Source of the DNA: Tissierella sp.
GTDB lineage: Bacteria > Bacillota > Clostridia > Tissierellales > Tissierellaceae
Length of the DNA: 64,000 nucleotides
Reading direction: 5' to 3'
NCBI RefSeq assembly: GCF_031460495.1
Contig: NZ_JAVKTS010000007.1
Span: forward strand, 62,001-126,000
Position numbers and translations under genes: made by a program
Notes under the pieces: model-generated
Seen by the model: the letters and a program-made list of their open reading frames with translations, nothing else
The model's database searches: none
Told to the model about the DNA's origin: nothing
Part shown: in pieces, positions 9,021-16,435 of the stretch
Position numbering within the stretch: the stretch's first letter is position 1
Layout of the letters: every line of letters starts with the position of its first letter

Positions 9021-9572
9021 ATGGAAGAAAGAATAGTAATTGCTGGTTTTGGTGGACAGGGAGTAATGGCTCTAGGTCAACTTCTCACATATTCAGGAAT
9101 GATAGAAGATAAATCTGTATCATGGTTGCCTTCATATGGACCAGAAATGAGGGGAGGAACTGCCAACTGTAATGTTATTATATCTTCAGAAGCAGTAGGT
9201 TCTCCAGTAGTTGTAGAGTCAACTGCAGCTATAGTAATGAATAGACCTTCCTTAGATAAATTTGAAAAAACAGTAGTACCAGGAGGAAGACTTTTCATCA
9301 ATTCATCATTAGTAGATAGAAAATGTACTAGAGAAGATATAGAAGTATATTATATCCCAGCTAATGAGATTGCAAATGATTTAGGTAACCCAAGGATAGC
9401 TAATATGGTGCTACTAGGAGCATTCCTTGAAGTTACAAAAGCAGTTACAATTGATTCTATACTAAACAAAGCTTTCACTGCAGTATTTGGTGAAAACAGA
9501 GCCCATTTAATGCCAATAAACAAAGAAGCATTAGAAAAAGGTGTAGAATTAGCGAAAGAGCAAAAGGAATAA
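9021..9572 (+). CDS. vorC: 2-oxoacid:ferredoxin oxidoreductase gamma subunit
   Basis: The domain III (gamma) chain that completes the four-subunit oxidoreductase; 183 residues. The N-terminal IVIAGFGGQGVMALGQLL and the SWLPSYGPEMRGGTANC motif are diagnostic of POR/KOR gamma. Start ATG 9021 has GGGGAGG at 9005-9011 with good spacing; the ATG at 9012 would sit directly on that site. It is the last gene of the operon, followed within 20 bases by a strong hairpin terminator. Confidence 0.9.
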   Translation: MEERIVIAGFGGQGVMALGQLLTYSGMIEDKSVSWLPSYGPEMRGGTANCNVIISSEAVGSPVVVESTAAIVMNRPSLDKFEKTVVPGGRLFINSSLVDRKCTREDIEVYYIPANEIANDLGNPRIANMVLLGAFLEVTKAVTIDSILNKAFTAVFGENRAHLMPINKEALEKGVELAKEQKE

Positions 9573-9589
9573 ATATTTGATATAAAAAT

Positions 9590-9616
9590 AAAGCCAGACT
9601 TTTGTCTGGCTTTATA
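9590..9616 (+). terminator. Rho-independent terminator after vorC
   Basis: AAAGCCAGAC and GTCTGGCTTT form a 10-bp stem around a short T-rich loop. The 3' arm runs into TTTATATTGC, a modest T tail. The hairpin lies between convergent genes and may act in both directions. Confidence 0.75.
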
Positions 9617-9629
9617 TTGCATTTTAACT

Positions 9630-9659
9630 ATTAATATTAATATTAATATTAATATTAAT
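9630..9659. repeat. Five perfect tandem copies of ATTAAT
   Basis: Positions 9630-9659 read as five uninterrupted six-base units. The run overlaps the stop codon (9655-9657) of the reversed SPOCS-like gene. It is prone to slippage, but length changes would alter only the 3' flank or the stop position. Confidence 0.85.
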
Positions 9660-10542
9660 CTTCATTTTCATTTTCATCTGCTGTATAGCAAGGTGGGCTA
9701 ATTGTGCCTCCAATGGATGGAATTTCAACCTGTCTGTTTTGTAAAACTTTAAGTGTAAGTTCTATAACCATTTTTTCTTCCACCTTTTTAAAGAATTTTT
9801 CTTCAAAAGGAAGTTCAGCATCGTGAGGACGCTCTCGATTAATGAATTCATCGAATTCAAAAATTCTTGCCCTAACTAGTTCACAGAACGGAAGTTCGTT
9901 GAAATTTTCTGTCATGAATTGATTAATTTCTGATAAATCTCCTGATAATAGGTCATCTTTTTCAGCAAAATGTTTATTTGGTAAATCGCTTACTTTAAAA
10001 AACTCAAACTCTGACTTAGAATTCACAGCAAGAGTTGCAGGTGGTGTGAAAAAACTAACCGGTGTTGAACATTCAAAAGGAACATCTACAGTACAATGGC
10101 GAAGGTCACCACATACTCCTTTCCAGTTTGAACATTCTCCTGTAGAATAGTCTATATTTTTACGAACAAAGCCTTTGATAAATAGAATGTTTGTAGGTTG
10201 AAGCAGCGTACATTGGGTAATCTTTAGTCTTTTTTTAATATCTTTAATCTCAAGTGCTGGCTCAGGTAAACGAATAAATGCATTAACATTAAATCGAATG
10301 GTTAACTCAGCTAATACTACAGGTATTTTTACAATAACACCCGTTCTTATACCACCTGGTGTTACTGGGGTATTTGCACAATTATCTAAAACGGTACTAT
10401 CAACATCAACACAAAACTTGTCATGTGGTGAACTAACGTTACACTGTTTAGCAGGGCTTTGTGTGTTTTTTTTAGATTGTCCATAACTACTATCTATTAG
10501 ACGTACATTACTAACATTTAATCCTTCTACATGGTGATTCAT
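9655..10542 (-). CDS. SPOCS-like (DUF3794-type) spore coat or exosporium protein candidate
   Basis: A 295-residue cysteine-containing protein with no signal peptide or membrane segment. The central part (about residues 75-140) has IPVVLAELTIRFNV, IRLPEPALEIKDIKK and LFIKGFVRKNIDY, which resembles the SPOCS/DUF3794 beta domain of SipL-type and clostridial spore-surface proteins. A cysteine-rich stretch (CSNWKGVCGDLRHC) follows, and the tail is acidic. AGGAGG precedes the ATG at 10542. It is a single-gene unit, convergent with the vor operon and divergent from the riboswitch. The match is by recalled sequence style only; the spore role is inferred. Confidence 0.6.
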   Translation of the reverse strand: MNHHVEGLNVSNVRLIDSSYGQSKKNTQSPAKQCNVSSPHDKFCVDVDSTVLDNCANTPVTPGGIRTGVIVKIPVVLAELTIRFNVNAFIRLPEPALEIKDIKKRLKITQCTLLQPTNILFIKGFVRKNIDYSTGECSNWKGVCGDLRHCTVDVPFECSTPVSFFTPPATLAVNSKSEFEFFKVSDLPNKHFAEKDDLLSGDLSEINQFMTENFNELPFCELVRARIFEFDEFINRERPHDAELPFEEKFFKKVEEKMVIELTLKVLQNRQVEIPSIGGTISPPCYTADENENED

Positions 10543-10686
10543 ACTATATTCCTCCTCGATATATTTTTGATGAATAGTTTTTTATGTCATGTCCATACTA
10601 TAATATATTCTTGAGATTGAATTAGGTGAAAACATATTTTGTCATAAAGTGAAATAAATTGTATAAATATTCTTTGGCAAATAATT

Positions 10687-10715
10687 TTGTAAAAATACGG
10701 ATAATATGGTATAAT
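10687..10715 (+). promoter_or_regulatory. Promoter of the riboswitch-controlled operon
   Basis: TTGTAA at 10687-10692 and TATAAT at 10710-10715 are 17 bases apart. Transcription would begin near 10722, about 15-20 bases before the riboswitch aptamer. Confidence 0.6.
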
Positions 10716-10734
10716 GTATCTAGTCTAACAAAAG

Positions 10735-10850
10735 AATAATCGCTGAATTCATTTGAAGCGGGGGAACCAATATTTTGGGGTGAATCCTTTATAGGACGGG
10801 CAAAACCCTTTAGCCCGAACCCGACAGCTAACCTCGTAAGCGTATTAAAG
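10735..10850 (+). ncRNA. c-di-AMP riboswitch (ydaO-yuaA type)
   Basis: The conserved ydaO aptamer signatures occur in the right order: CGCT opening P1 (10741-10744), GCGGGGGAACC (10758-10768), GGGGTGAATCC (10777-10787), CCCGAACCCGACAGCTAACC (10814-10833) and TCGTAAGCG closing P1 (10834-10842). This class binds two c-di-AMP molecules and usually switches expression off at high ligand. It is followed by a terminator and an opine-dehydrogenase-like gene. The c-di-AMP synthase gene is in the same window (1152). Recognition rests on motif identity; no covariance search was run. Confidence 0.92.
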
Positions 10851-10877
10851 GGGGCGTGAAATTGTACTGATTTCAGG

Positions 10878-10902
10878 ACTATGGAACCCCATAGTTTTTT
10901 TT
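10878..10902 (+). terminator. Riboswitch expression-platform terminator
   Basis: ACTATGG (10878-10884) pairs perfectly with CCATAGT (10889-10895) around AACC, followed by eight T residues (10895-10902). It lies 36 bases after the aptamer and about 58 bases before the ATG, which fits transcriptional control. A smaller hairpin, TGAAAT/ATTTCA at 10857-10875, stands between aptamer and terminator and could take part in switching. Confidence 0.85.
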
Positions 10903-10960
10903 GTCCCTCAAAACTGGTTGACATAAAGTATATAAAACTATATTTGAGAGGAGAGATGTT

Positions 10961-12079
10961 ATGAGAAGAGATTTAAAATTTAGCATCATTGGAGCAGGAA
11001 ACGGTGGTATGGCCATGGCTGCATATTTGGCAATGATTGGGTATGAGGTAAATTTATATAATAGAACCTTAGAAAATATATTCTCATTGATTAAAAGTCC
11101 TATAGTATCATTGACAGGAGAAAAAGAAGGGTTTGGAGTATTGAACAGAGTAACAAACATAATGAAAGAAGCTATAGAAGGTGTAGATATCATAATGGTT
11201 ACAGTCCCAGCAATGGGTCATTATCAGATGACGATGGAAATGGCACCTTATCTAGAAGACGGTCAGGTAATAGTACTAAATCCAGGACGAACAGGAGGAG
11301 CTTTAGAAGTATATGAAACCCTCAGAAAGCAAAATTGTGAAAAGCAAGTAATAGTAGCAGAAGCTCAGTCTTTTATTTATGCTTGCAGATCTACATCAAC
11401 TAATAGTGCCCATATATTTAAGATGAAGAAGGAAGTTACAATAGCAGCAATTCCATCATATAAAACAGATTATGTAATTAACCTACTAAAGCATGCATAT
11501 CCACAATTTATTCCAGCAAAAGATGTACTTGAAACAAGCATCAACAATTATGGAGCAATATTCCATCCTGCACCAACATTATTAAATAGCGGACATATTG
11601 AAAGAGGCGCACCTTTTGAATATTATACAGAGGGGATTACTCCTTCCATAGGAGAATTCCTAGAAAAGATGGATAATGAGAGAATGGAGATTGGAAAGAT
11701 TTTAAAGGTAGAGACTTTGTCAGCCAAGGATTGGCTATATGAAACATATGGAGCTAGTGGAAGTAATTTATATGAAACAGTGCAAAATAATCCGGCATAT
11801 AAAGGTTTACAGGCGCCAAAGGGGTTATCCATCAGATACATATATGAGGATGTGCCATATAGCTTAGTACCTATGTCTTCATTAGCTAGGGAATTAGGGA
11901 TTAAAACTCCAGCTATTAACTCAATAATTAATGTGGCAGAACTCATGACTGGTCGGAACTTTTTTGAGGAAGGTAGAACTATCGAGAGATTAGGACTAGA
12001 CGGTTTATCTATATATGAAATGCATAGAATTGCACAGGTAGGCAAGTTAGATAAGAAGGAAGAGGAGGTAGTTGCCTAG
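10961..12079 (+). CDS. NAD/NADP octopine/nopaline (opine) dehydrogenase family protein
   Basis: Opine dehydrogenases reductively couple an amino acid with a 2-oxoacid. The 372-residue protein begins with a Rossmann motif GAGNGGMAMAA (about residues 11-21). The dehydrogenase C-domain contains NYGAIFHPAPTLLNSG near residue 200, which carries the catalytic-type His of the octopine/nopaline dehydrogenase family, and AKDWLYETYGASG near 265. GAGAGGAG precedes the ATG. The stop codon overlaps the GTG of the next gene (TAGTG), so the pair is translationally coupled. Control by c-di-AMP through the upstream riboswitch is expected. The substrates are unknown; related folds include ketopantoate reductase-like enzymes. 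Confidence 0.85.
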   Translation: MRRDLKFSIIGAGNGGMAMAAYLAMIGYEVNLYNRTLENIFSLIKSPIVSLTGEKEGFGVLNRVTNIMKEAIEGVDIIMVTVPAMGHYQMTMEMAPYLEDGQVIVLNPGRTGGALEVYETLRKQNCEKQVIVAEAQSFIYACRSTSTNSAHIFKMKKEVTIAAIPSYKTDYVINLLKHAYPQFIPAKDVLETSINNYGAIFHPAPTLLNSGHIERGAPFEYYTEGITPSIGEFLEKMDNERMEIGKILKVETLSAKDWLYETYGASGSNLYETVQNNPAYKGLQAPKGLSIRYIYEDVPYSLVPMSSLARELGIKTPAINSIINVAELMTGRNFFEEGRTIERLGLDGLSIYEMHRIAQVGKLDKKEEEVVA

Positions 12080-13716
12080 TGAAAAAAATTATTGCAGGAA
12101 CTTTAGGTAATTGCGTTCATGTAGCAGGGACTATGAATTATCTAAACTTAGCAGAAAAAGAAAATTATGCTACTGAGTTTATAGGCATAGGTAAATCTGT
12201 GGATGAATTAATAGAGTTTATACATGAAAAGAAGCCAGATATAGTGGCCTTATCATATAGATTAACACCTGAACCACTGAATAAAATATTAGAGGAATTA
12301 AAGATTAAGATAGAAAACAATAAAATAACAGGTATCACTTGGTTATTTGGTGGAACAGAGCCTACAGCCATAGTTGCAGGAAAATATAAAATATTTGACA
12401 AGATATTTTATGGAACAGAAGATATTGATGAAGTTATTGCATATTTAAAGGGTAAAGACTACTCCAATGAAGAATCCTATCCAAAGGAAATAATATCAAG
12501 AATAAAATCTAAGTATCCATATCCAATATTAAGACATCATTTAGGATTACCTACCATAGAGGAAACAGTTGAAGCAATAGAAAAGGTTGCAGATGCAAAG
12601 GTAATAGATATTATATCAGTTGCACCTGACCAAAATGCACAAGAATTCTTCTTTGATCAAGAGAATATGGATGAGAGATTAAATGGAGCAGGGGGAGTAC
12701 CCCTTAGAAGTAAAGAAGACTTTAAGAAACTTTATACAGCAGCTCAAAGAGGTAATTATCCATTATTACGATCCTATAGTGGAACAAAAAATATAATAGA
12801 ATTTGCAGAAGTATTAAATGAAAGCATAGACAATGCTTGGTGTGCAGTTCCCTTATTTTGGTATAGTGAATTAGATAAAAGAGGGCCAAGGGAATTGAAA
12901 GATGCCATAGCTGAAAACCAACAGGTCATGAAATGGCATGGAGAAAGAAATATTCCAGTGGAAGTCAACGACCCACATCATTGGAGTTTAAGAGATGCCC
13001 ATGATGCCATATCTGTGGCAGTAGCATATATAGCAGCATACAATGCAAAAAAAATGGGTGTAAAGGATTATATAGCACAATATATGTTCAATGTCCCAGC
13101 AACTATATCACCTGAGATGGATTTGGGCAAGATGTTGGCAAAGATAGAGTTAATAGAAAGCCTTGTGGATAAGGATTTTAATGTATATCGTCAAGCTAGA
13201 GCAGGTCTTGCAAGCTTCCCAACCAATTTATATCAAGCTAAAGGCCAATTAGCAGCATCTGCATATCTATCTATGGCAATAAAACCACATATATACCATG
13301 TAGTAGGATTCTGCGAAGCTCATCATGCAGCAAAAGCAGATGACATAATTGAATCTGCTATGATAGTAAGGGGAATAATTAAGAATGAATTCCTAGGATC
13401 TGTAGATATGGCAAAAGATAAGAATGTCTTAGAAAGAAAAAATGTATTAATCAAAGAAGCTAAGATTATTATAGATGCAATTAAATCACTAAATCTAAAA
13501 GTAGAAGATCCATTATCAGACCCAGAGACTTTAACAGAAGCAGTAAGAGTAGGGATATTAGATGCCCCTCAATTAATAGGCTCTAAAGTGGCCAAAGGAC
13601 AATTAAAGACCAGAATAGTTAGTGGTGGCTTATACTGCTATGATGAAAAACAAGGTAAGATAATCACAGAAAAGGAAAGAATAGATATACTTACTAAAGA
13701 AACCTTAAACAGATAA
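12079..13716 (+). CDS. B12-binding-like domain protein with an unassigned C-terminal catalytic domain
   Basis: A 545-residue cytosolic protein. The N-terminal 125 residues look like a cobalamin-binding flavodoxin-like fold: GTLGNCVHVAG near residues 7-17, PDIVALSYR near 53-61 and WLFGGTEPTA near 88-97. The usual DxHxxG motif appears as C12-V-H14-V-A-G17, so the histidine is present but the aspartate is replaced by cysteine. The C-terminal 400 residues are rich in conserved-looking polar motifs (VEVNDPHHWSLRDAHDA, GFCEAHHAAKADD, RQARAGLASFP) that suggest a TIM-barrel-type enzyme such as a mutase or ammonia-lyase relative. I cannot name the reaction. GTG start overlaps the opine-dehydrogenase stop. 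Confidence 0.6.
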   Translation: MKKIIAGTLGNCVHVAGTMNYLNLAEKENYATEFIGIGKSVDELIEFIHEKKPDIVALSYRLTPEPLNKILEELKIKIENNKITGITWLFGGTEPTAIVAGKYKIFDKIFYGTEDIDEVIAYLKGKDYSNEESYPKEIISRIKSKYPYPILRHHLGLPTIEETVEAIEKVADAKVIDIISVAPDQNAQEFFFDQENMDERLNGAGGVPLRSKEDFKKLYTAAQRGNYPLLRSYSGTKNIIEFAEVLNESIDNAWCAVPLFWYSELDKRGPRELKDAIAENQQVMKWHGERNIPVEVNDPHHWSLRDAHDAISVAVAYIAAYNAKKMGVKDYIAQYMFNVPATISPEMDLGKMLAKIELIESLVDKDFNVYRQARAGLASFPTNLYQAKGQLAASAYLSMAIKPHIYHVVGFCEAHHAAKADDIIESAMIVRGIIKNEFLGSVDMAKDKNVLERKNVLIKEAKIIIDAIKSLNLKVEDPLSDPETLTEAVRVGILDAPQLIGSKVAKGQLKTRIVSGGLYCYDEKQGKIITEKERIDILTKETLNR

Positions 13717-13717
13717 T

Positions 13718-13784
13718 AAGAAAGACAAGGGGACGCTCCGGTTGTCGTAAAAGACAACCGAAGCGTCCCCTTGCCTTGTTATTC
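13718..13784. repeat. REP-like palindromic element, copy 1
   Basis: GACAAGGGGACGCTCCGG at 13724 begins an arm that pairs, with one or two mismatches, with the 3' arm at 13753-13776 around a GTAAAA loop. The flanks AAGAAAGAC on the left and TTGTTATTC on the right are shared with copy 2 at 14745-14807. It lies just after the B12-like gene and could terminate it. Its GGGGACG core resembles REP-type palindromes associated with RAYT transposases in Clostridia. Confidence 0.8.
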
Positions 13785-13813
13785 GAGTTTGTTCAATAAA
13801 TATGGCAAAAACA

Positions 13814-13888
13814 ATTGAGATAATAACCCTTATTTGATATAATCAACATAATGAAAAAACTAATGATTAATACATCTTTGAAGATGTA
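13814..13888 (+). promoter_or_regulatory. Promoter and 18-bp palindrome ahead of the chemotaxis-like gene
   Basis: TTGAGA (13814-13819) and TATAAT (13838-13843) are 18 bases apart. In the transcribed leader, TACATCTTTGAAGATGTA (13871-13888) is a perfect inverted repeat with a two-base centre. It could be an operator or a small RNA hairpin 12 bases before the ribosome site. Confidence 0.45.
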
Positions 13889-13912
13889 CAAACTAAGAGG
13901 GGGGAGAATGGT

Positions 13913-14734
13913 TTGTCAGAATTACTTGATTGTTTTGTAAAAATTGCTCCATATATTAATAGTCTAACAATAGATGACATTGGTGTTACTGTCTCAGATA
14001 CGAAAAAATACTTAACTTTTGTTAAGGGTGAACATGTACCACAGCTAGTTGAAGCAGGTCAATCTATTCCGGAAAGTACAGTTGTAGCAAAGTGTATGAA
14101 AGCAGGAAAAAAGGTAATTGATAAGGTAGGTGCAGAAGTATTTGGATTTCCATATATTGCCTGTGGTATTCCGATAAGGGAAGATAATAATATAGTAGGT
14201 GCTGTTTCTTTCGTTATTTCAATAGAAAAACAAGAGAAATTATTATCTTTAGCAGAAGAACTATCAGGTGGACTTGAGGAACTGACTAGTATATCTCAAT
14301 TAATTGATGAAGACTCTGATAAACTCTTTAATATTTCAAGTGAATTACTAATTAAATCAAATGAATCTAAACTTCATATAGATGAAACTGATGGGGTTTT
14401 AAGATTTATTCAAAACATAGCTAAACAAACAAATCTACTAGGGCTAAACGCTTCAATTGAAGCATCAAGGGTTGGTCAAGAAGGAAGAGGATTTGGTGTA
14501 GTTGCACAGGAAATTAGAAAGCTTGCAATTAATAGCTCAGACTCAATTCAAAAAATAGAGGAAATTTTAAAGGGAATTAAAGAAACCTCAAGGGAGCAGG
14601 ATAGTATAATTACTGAAATTAGTTCTATTACAAAGAATCAAGCAGAAGCCATAAAAAGTATTAACGGAAGTATACAACAATTATATGCCTCGATTAATAT
14701 ATTAGTTGAAGACGCTAAAAATTTGACTAATTAG
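13913..14734 (+). CDS. Soluble methyl-accepting chemotaxis-type signalling protein
   Basis: A 273-residue cytosolic protein. Residues 1-105 form a compact sensor-like domain ending in GFPYIACGIPIREDNNIVGAV, resembling PAS/GAF-type ligand domains. After a short helix the MCP signalling tip appears, NIAKQTNLLGLNASIEAS and GFGVVAQEIRKLA (about residues 165-205), the hairpin that binds CheA/CheW. No membrane segments occur, and the coiled-coil arms are short. The start is TTG 13913 with GGGGGGAGA 8 bases upstream; the ATG at 13908 is out of frame. It stands alone between two REP-like palindromes. A link to motility is not shown, since no che or fla genes are in the window. Confidence 0.8.
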   Translation: MSELLDCFVKIAPYINSLTIDDIGVTVSDTKKYLTFVKGEHVPQLVEAGQSIPESTVVAKCMKAGKKVIDKVGAEVFGFPYIACGIPIREDNNIVGAVSFVISIEKQEKLLSLAEELSGGLEELTSISQLIDEDSDKLFNISSELLIKSNESKLHIDETDGVLRFIQNIAKQTNLLGLNASIEASRVGQEGRGFGVVAQEIRKLAINSSDSIQKIEEILKGIKETSREQDSIITEISSITKNQAEAIKSINGSIQQLYASINILVEDAKNLTN

Positions 14735-14744
14735 CAAATAAATG

Positions 14745-14807
14745 AAGAAAGACAAAGGGACGCTTTGGTTGTCTTAACAACCCAAGTGTCCCTTTGTCCT
14801 GTTATTC
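14745..14807. repeat. REP-like palindromic element, copy 2
   Basis: GACAAAGGGACGCTTTGG begins at 14751 and its 3' arm (14778-14798) ends in GTCCCTTTGTC; the loop is TTAA. The flanks AAGAAAGAC and TGTTATTC match copy 1. The right edge overlaps the fabZ stop codon by six bases, so the hairpin can act as a terminator for both convergent genes. Confidence 0.8.
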
Positions 14808-15233
14808 AATAGCAAATAAAAATTCTCCTTCACAGGCAAGCTCATCTTCTACATAGGCTTTTCCTTCACCAACTCCTATAGAACCTCTTATCCTAGTCAA
14901 TACTACTTCCATCCTAAGAGTATCTCCTGGTACTACTTTTCTCTTAAATCTCACCTTGTTTATTCCAGCAAAATAAGGAGTTTTTCCTTTATACTTTTCA
15001 TCAGATAAAAGTATTACTGCTCCAACTTGAGCCATAGACTCAACAATCAAAACTCCTGGCATTACGGGCATCCCTGGAAAATGACCTTGAAAATACGGCT
15101 CATTCATGGTTACATTTTTATATCCGATACCCCTTACCCCTATTTCTTCTATCAAAACTTTATCTATAAGGAGAAAAGGATATCTATGAGGAATAATCTC
15201 CATTATATCTTCTATATTCAACAATTTATTCAT
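14802..15233 (-). CDS. fabZ: 3-hydroxyacyl-[ACP] dehydratase FabZ
   Basis: Removes water from 3-hydroxyacyl-ACP in fatty acid elongation. It has 143 residues, hot-dog fold. The catalytic segment is [19 protein letters not shown] (His near residue 51, Glu near 65), preceded by [19 protein letters not shown] precedes the ATG. It is transcribed away from the fabH-to-fabF run across a 197-base shared upstream region. In many Firmicutes fabZ lies inside the fab operon in the same direction, so the divergent position is a local rearrangement. Confidence 0.95.
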   Translation of the reverse strand: MNKLLNIEDIMEIIPHRYPFLLIDKVLIEEIGVRGIGYKNVTMNEPYFQGHFPGMPVMPGVLIVESMAQVGAVILLSDEKYKGKTPYFAGINKVRFKRKVVPGDTLRMEVVLTRIRGSIGVGEGKAYVEDELACEGEFLFAIE

Positions 15234-15430
15234 TAAACCACTCCTATTTAAAATAATATAACCAAATTTTAATGATTGATTATTTGTTTATATTCATATA
15301 TACTAATTCATAAAGTTCTATTCACAGTATATTAATAATAATATAAAGAAAGTTATTTTGCAAACAATTTTAAAGGGGGTGGTAAATGATTAAGTAAGGC
15401 GAAAGTCACAACTAAATATGGAGGTGGAAA

Positions 15431-16435
15431 ATGAAAGATATTTATGTAGGAATTTCTGGTGTAGGTAGTTATTTACCCGAAAAGGTTCTTACAAACCACG
15501 ACTTATCCAAAATAGTAGATACATCTAATGAGTGGATAGTGGAAAGAACAGGGATACATGAGAGACGAATAGTGGAAGATAATATAGCAAACTCTCATAT
15601 TGCAACTATGGCAGCCAGAAATGCCTTGGAAGATGGAAAAATTAACCCAGAGGATATTGACTTAATAATAGTAGCAACTGTAACAGGAGACCATGCTTTT
15701 CCATCAACTGCGTGTATTGTGCAGAAAAACATTGGTGCAACAAAAGCAGCTGCCTTCGATATAAATGCAGGGTGCTCAGGATTTCTTTATGGATTGACTA
15801 TGGGAGAATCTTTTATTAAATCTGGAATGTATGAGAAGGTATTAGTAATAGGTGCTGAAACCTTATCTAAAATACTTGATTGGCAGGACAGAAATACTTG
15901 CGTACTCTTTGGAGATGGTGCAGGTGCTTGCATTCTAGAAAGATGCGAAGAAGGATTTGGAATACTATCATCGGATTTAGGTGCTGATGGTAGCAATGGT
16001 CAAGTTTTAACAATTCCAGCAGGAGGTTCAAAATTGCCAACCAGTTTAGAAACAGTGGAGAATAGGCTTCATTTCATACAAATGGATGGTAAAGAGGTAT
16101 TCAAATTTGCAGTAAGAGTGATGGAAAAAGCATCTATAAATGCTCTAGAAAAAGCTAATTTAGAATTAGATGATTTGGATTTCTTAATTCCTCACCAAGC
16201 AAATATGAGAATAATAGATGCTGCAGCGAAAAAATTAAAACTTGATAGAGATAAGGTATATGTAAACTTAAATAAATATGGAAATATGTCTTCAGCCTCA
16301 ATCCCAGTAGCCCTTCATGAAGCAGTGAAGGATAAGAAGATAAAAAAAGGGGATAATGTACTTTTAGTAGCATTTGGAGCTGGTCTTACTTGGGCTTCAA
16401 CAACTATAAAGTGGAATAGGAGGGAAGATATATGA
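15431..16435 (+). CDS. fabH: 3-oxoacyl-[ACP] synthase III FabH
   Basis: Starts fatty acid chains by condensing an acyl-CoA primer with malonyl-ACP. The 334-residue thiolase-fold protein has the catalytic Cys in FDINAGCSGFLYG (about residue 114), His in LIPHQANMRI (about 254) and Asn in NKYGNMSSASIP (about 284). AGGTGG precedes the ATG. It is the first gene of the forward fab run and overlaps fabK by four bases. In branched-chain fatty acid producers FabH prefers branched acyl-CoA, which the Vor enzyme in this window would supply; this is an inference. Confidence 0.95.
   Translation: MKDIYVGISGVGSYLPEKVLTNHDLSKIVDTSNEWIVERTGIHERRIVEDNIANSHIATMAARNALEDGKINPEDIDLIIVATVTGDHAFPSTACIVQKNIGATKAAAFDINAGCSGFLYGLTMGESFIKSGMYEKVLVIGAETLSKILDWQDRNTCVLFGDGAGACILERCEEGFGILSSDLGADGSNGQVLTIPAGGSKLPTSLETVENRLHFIQMDGKEVFKFAVRVMEKASINALEKANLELDDLDFLIPHQANMRIIDAAAKKLKLDRDKVYVNLNKYGNMSSASIPVALHEAVKDKKIKKGDNVLLVAFGAGLTWASTTIKWNRREDI

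Noticed and set aside
10622-10924. A 100-codon reverse frame over the riboswitch
   Set aside because: It covers a ydaO-type aptamer, its promoter and its terminator on the other strand; its composition is explained by the RNA element.
13718-14807. The two palindromes as ends of an insertion sequence
   Set aside because: They are each self-complementary hairpins, the gene between them is a signalling protein and no transposase motif is present.
15391-15430. A tiny frame after GGGGGTGG upstream of fabH (ATG ATT AAG stop)
   Set aside because: Three codons only; a leader-peptide role cannot be supported.
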